Position numbers and translations under genes: made by a program. A stretch of DNA of 64,000 bases from Bugula neritina (Eukaryota; Bryozoa; Gymnolaemata; Cheilostomatida; Bugulidae), in contig OZ037766.1 in assembly GCA_964035545.1 (NCBI GenBank), positions 31,627,773-31,691,772 of the forward strand. The letters are read 5' to 3'. Shown piece by piece: positions 61,001 through 64,000 of the stretch (the stretch's first letter is position 1; each line of letters starts with the position of its first letter). Under the pieces are notes generated by a model. It saw only the letters and a program-made list of their open reading frames with translations, did not search any database and was not told the DNA's origin.

Positions 61001-64000
61001 GTTGGGGATAAAGGATAATTTTAGTTTAGGGGTTTTAAGTTTAGGGAAAGGTAGGTGTAGTAATGAGGAAACAAAGAAAAGCCAGCATTCTAAATTCTAG
61101 ACAATGAATATTAAGAGAAATGAAGCTCTCAATTTAAGAAAATTATAAACCTACACCCTAAAACAAAGTTGATTAAAGAAATTGCTAAACTTGGGCATCT
61201 TAAATTTGTTCATTACTGTATCTGAAACGGGTTTTTTATCTGTTGGCTAATAGAATCCCAGTATTTAAAGCAACATTTCTACTTTTAAACAACACAATCC
61301 TAGATGCTATTCCTACAGTAAGCAATAATTAAACCTATAATATCTTATTACACAATTATTATTAAATCTTTGTTTCCTACATTTTAGAGTGAAAGGTTTA
61401 GTGGTGGTCGGTTTGTGCATAACTCATCTGCTAATGTGTGGACACTGAGTGATTTGCAATCAAGTGACACAGGATGGCTAGTGTGCTTCAACAATGGCAG
61501 CATTGGCAGTGGCAGCAATAATGGAAACACTACAGTTGAACTTGCTGACGTGGACAGCACCCAAAATTCATCTCTGTATATCTTTGTAAATAACCGTAAG
61601 TATATTTCAGAGTCATTAGCGTCTATTTTACTCCTGGTTGCCAGTTGATTGCAAAGTTGAGCACTAACAATTTTTTCTTATTTCATTATCAAAATGATTT
61701 CTGTATTCCTAACTTAATCGGTTATGCTGATGAAATTTGTTTAGTAGATTTTGCCAAACCTTTACAAAAACTAAGTGGCTAGATGAACTTGTGCTCTGTC
61801 TAGGCATCACTAAAATTTAAATTGAAATCTCAAACCAGTAGAAATACAACAGAGAGCTGATTAATGATGGCTATCTTTGATGTTTTGCAGCTGACTCATT
61901 AGATATGTTTGTCCCTCTTGAGTACTTGGTATACTACAAGTTGTTTTTTGGTGCATATTTTCCTTGCCTACCTACTAACTCGAGTACTGAAGTTACACTC
62001 ATACTTGGACCAGACCTAACTAATCAACTGACTGAGCTAGTCAAGGTGAAACATTTACCATTATCCACATGTTTTTTGTTCTGGCTACATGTTCCTTGAC
62101 TCCCTCAACTCCTAAAGTGATTTGTTTATGCCCAACATATTATGTATGAAGGCTTGGCCCCAGGCTCGTGAAAATCACACGAAACTCATGTGACGATTTT
62201 CGTGAGTTATCCTCTCGTTATGACCAGCCACACACTCGTTGAATGAAACACATAATAGATAGTCCGTGAATGAGTCTTGCACAAGATACCAACAGCAGAA
62301 AATAGCCAAATAGAGAAACGTGGTAGAAATGAAATAAGCACTGTTGCTAAAATTCTATTGACCAATCAAATGGTGCTTATCATTGATTGTGATTTTTTGT
62401 TCATCGCCTTCGTTGTGTACACCCAATGAAGATGATTCCGTTTGAATTTCCTCAAATTTTCTCATACGATTGTGTTTTCGCGTCAAATAGACAATTTCAT
62501 GTGATTCTCCCGAGTATGTGGTCAGGCCTTGACTGTAACTTTGACTGTAACTTTAAAATAGATTACTAGTAATCATTATTTAAAAATATCTAAATTTATT
62601 TCAATTTGGTACTCTATTGTGTTATTGTAATCAATTGATAATAGATTGCATCACTAATAGTAGCTATAACAGCTATCATAATCCAGTATATAAAAAATGA
62701 GTATTTCTCTTACAGTCTGACCTGTATAACATACAAGTTTTAATACACAGGGTGTAGACTACATCTTTGACAATCAAGAAGGGGTAAAGCTGCTTCAAAT
62801 ACCTTCCGATATATCATTTTACACGTGTCAGTATATAAATGGAGGGGATACAGTGTCAGAAAACTACTTCCTCTATATCGTAGATTTAGGTAGGTTTTTG
62901 AAAAGCTTTCATGTGGTAATTGTTTATTGAACACAATGTTTAGCAAAAATTAACATTTTTCTAATTTAGAAATGACATTTCACATTATTTAAAGTAATTT
63001 TCATGAATAATTTTAATGTTACTTCAACTCAAGTGTGGTTTGCTACCACCATGTTACATATTTGTTAGCTGCACTACCACACCCAATACTAAGTCCCGCA
63101 ACTCAACGAACTCACTATCTGGTTGGTGAAGACCTCACTATAGTGTGTTACATCCTGTTTGATGACATTGAATCTGTTGTGTACAAATACCCAGCATCCA
63201 ACTGCTCCTATAATGTCATTGATGATCTCGGCTGTGATAAGGTAGGAAAGGAATGTGTCTAAAATTGTTACTAAACAATTATCCTATTTCAAATATATAA
63301 ATAGTTCATCAGATATCAATTTATCATTCACTAAATAGTCAATTGAGATTTCAATTCTTTTTTATAATAAAAAATAGGAAGTTTACACCTTTTTAAACGT
63401 GACTGCGATTGTTTTTAGCTAGTGCATTTACACTTGTTTTAACAATTTGTCATTTTTCATTAGATAGTTCAACATGCATAAATGTAGTTATGCCTAAAAC
63501 TTTTTAGCCACGGAAATGCTTTAAACACATGATAGTACACATTTACTCTATATTTGTCAAGTTGAAGACCAAAGGGCGAATCACAATGACGCCATTGACT
63601 AAAGTCTCTCCAACCAATGTGACGTCTAGCATCATAATCCGAGACCTCCAACTCAATGACAGTGGGCTGTATACGTGTTCATATAAGATATATCAAGATA
63701 CAGAGTACAGAAGGCAAGACTCTCTGGAAATACATGTAGTAGGTAGGCTTGCAGGGAGAAATTGCCTTCATCTTGTGTATTATAGTACAGTATATAGTGT
63801 CAGGTGTGTATTATAGTACTGTATTAATAATATTATTATTATTATTCCAGCTCTACCTCCCAGCTCTAAAGGTATAGGATTTGCAACCCAAACAGTTCAG
63901 ACTGCATCTCAGTTAGTTGTTGGTGATGACTTCTACATGCACTGTCATGTGGCACGTTTTGAGTGTTTAGCTAATCAAGTGGCCATAACAGGAAGTGGTG
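58056..64000 (+). CDS. receptor tyrosine kinase-like gene, copy C (5' part, runs off the window)
   Basis: Exons: 58056-58080, 60424-60611, 61388-61595, 61891-62045, 62751-62889, 63069-63241, about 63568-63742, and 63851 to the window end. The signal peptide (MKVLHLCT then VHVILTLIGC) is split by a phase-1 intron exactly as in copy B. Two exons keep the lengths of copy A (155 and 173 bp). Ig1 has VECEKS and LVCFNN, Ig2 has FPCLPT and YTCQY, Ig3 has IVCYIL and YTCSYK. These three are highly diverged from A. The last exon is then nearly identical to Ig6 exon 11 of copy A ([11 protein letters not shown]), so Ig4 and Ig5 are missing and the junction is phase-neutral. A TM and kinase would be expected downstream, outside the window. 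The acceptor of the 63568 exon is the least certain. Confidence 0.82.
58450..58640. mobile_element. foldback element (MITE), copy 2
   Basis: 191 bp in intron 1 of copy C. It shares both ends with 17443-17730 (CAATTTTAGGTAAAAA at the start, CCATTTTTACTGGACAC at the end) and internal words (CACTGATGTTAA as TACTGATGTTAA, CCAAACCCCAAA). The flanks GGTTTTAAC (58441-58449) and AGTATTAAC (58641-58649) agree at 7 of 9 bases, fitting an old 9-bp target duplication. It lacks about 100 bp present in copy 1. Confidence 0.72.
62149..62531. mobile_element. probable MITE in intron 4 of copy C
   Basis: The left end (AAGGCTTGGCCCCAGGCTCG, then TGAAAATCACACGAAA) matches the complement of the right end (AAGGCCTGACCACATACTCG, then GGAGAATCACATGAAA) at most positions over about 36 bp. 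The interior is GC-richer than the intron. No clean target duplication was found, so the exact limits and family are open. Confidence 0.5.

Overview
The window is nuclear DNA of an animal. It is AT-rich and intron-rich, with GT-AG introns of about 80 bp to 3 kb. It encodes metazoan-specific families: a furin-type proprotein convertase, a caspase-like protease, and receptor tyrosine kinases with immunoglobulin ectodomains. The mixture of a VEGFR/PDGFR-type kinase with very divergent Ig domains, an ankyrin-caspase fusion and abundant simple repeats suggests a non-bilaterian such as a sponge. That placement is inference; a cnidarian, placozoan or other invertebrate is not excluded. Gene models were built by hand by joining open frames across splice sites and checking that every intron phase closes.

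Layout. 1-1500: 3' end of an unidentified gene (+). 1501-6987: intergenic, with a (TA)n tract. 6988-20094: a complete 16-exon proprotein convertase (+, 742 aa). One of its introns holds a 17-bp minisatellite split by a decayed Tc1-like transposon, and another holds a short foldback element. 21672-28102: a 7-exon ankyrin-repeat/caspase-like fusion (+, 1172 aa). 28628-30321 (or 30493): the proteasome maturation protein POMP (-), tail-to-tail with the caspase-like gene. 30494-35891: mostly AT-rich intergenic DNA with one weak gene candidate near 34.1-35.3 kb.

From 35892 to the end there is a tandem cluster of three related VEGFR-like receptor genes on the + strand. Copy A (35892-51388) is complete: signal peptide, seven Ig domains with the fourth lacking its cysteine pair, one TM helix, a split tyrosine kinase and a long tail (about 1394 aa). 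Copy B (52574-57285) keeps Ig1, Ig2 and Ig5, has lost Ig3-4, and then decays; it could encode only a soluble protein. Copy C (58056-beyond 64000) has Ig1-3 spliced straight into an Ig6-type exon that runs off the window.

The most unusual feature is structural. Several tandem repeats in these genes contain a splice junction in their unit (exon 10 donor, exon 13 donor, exon 22 and exon 23 acceptors of copy A). The 31-bp donor-containing minisatellite also marks the points where copies B and C lost exons. It looks like both a reservoir of decoy splice sites and a recombination hot spot that reshuffles Ig domains.
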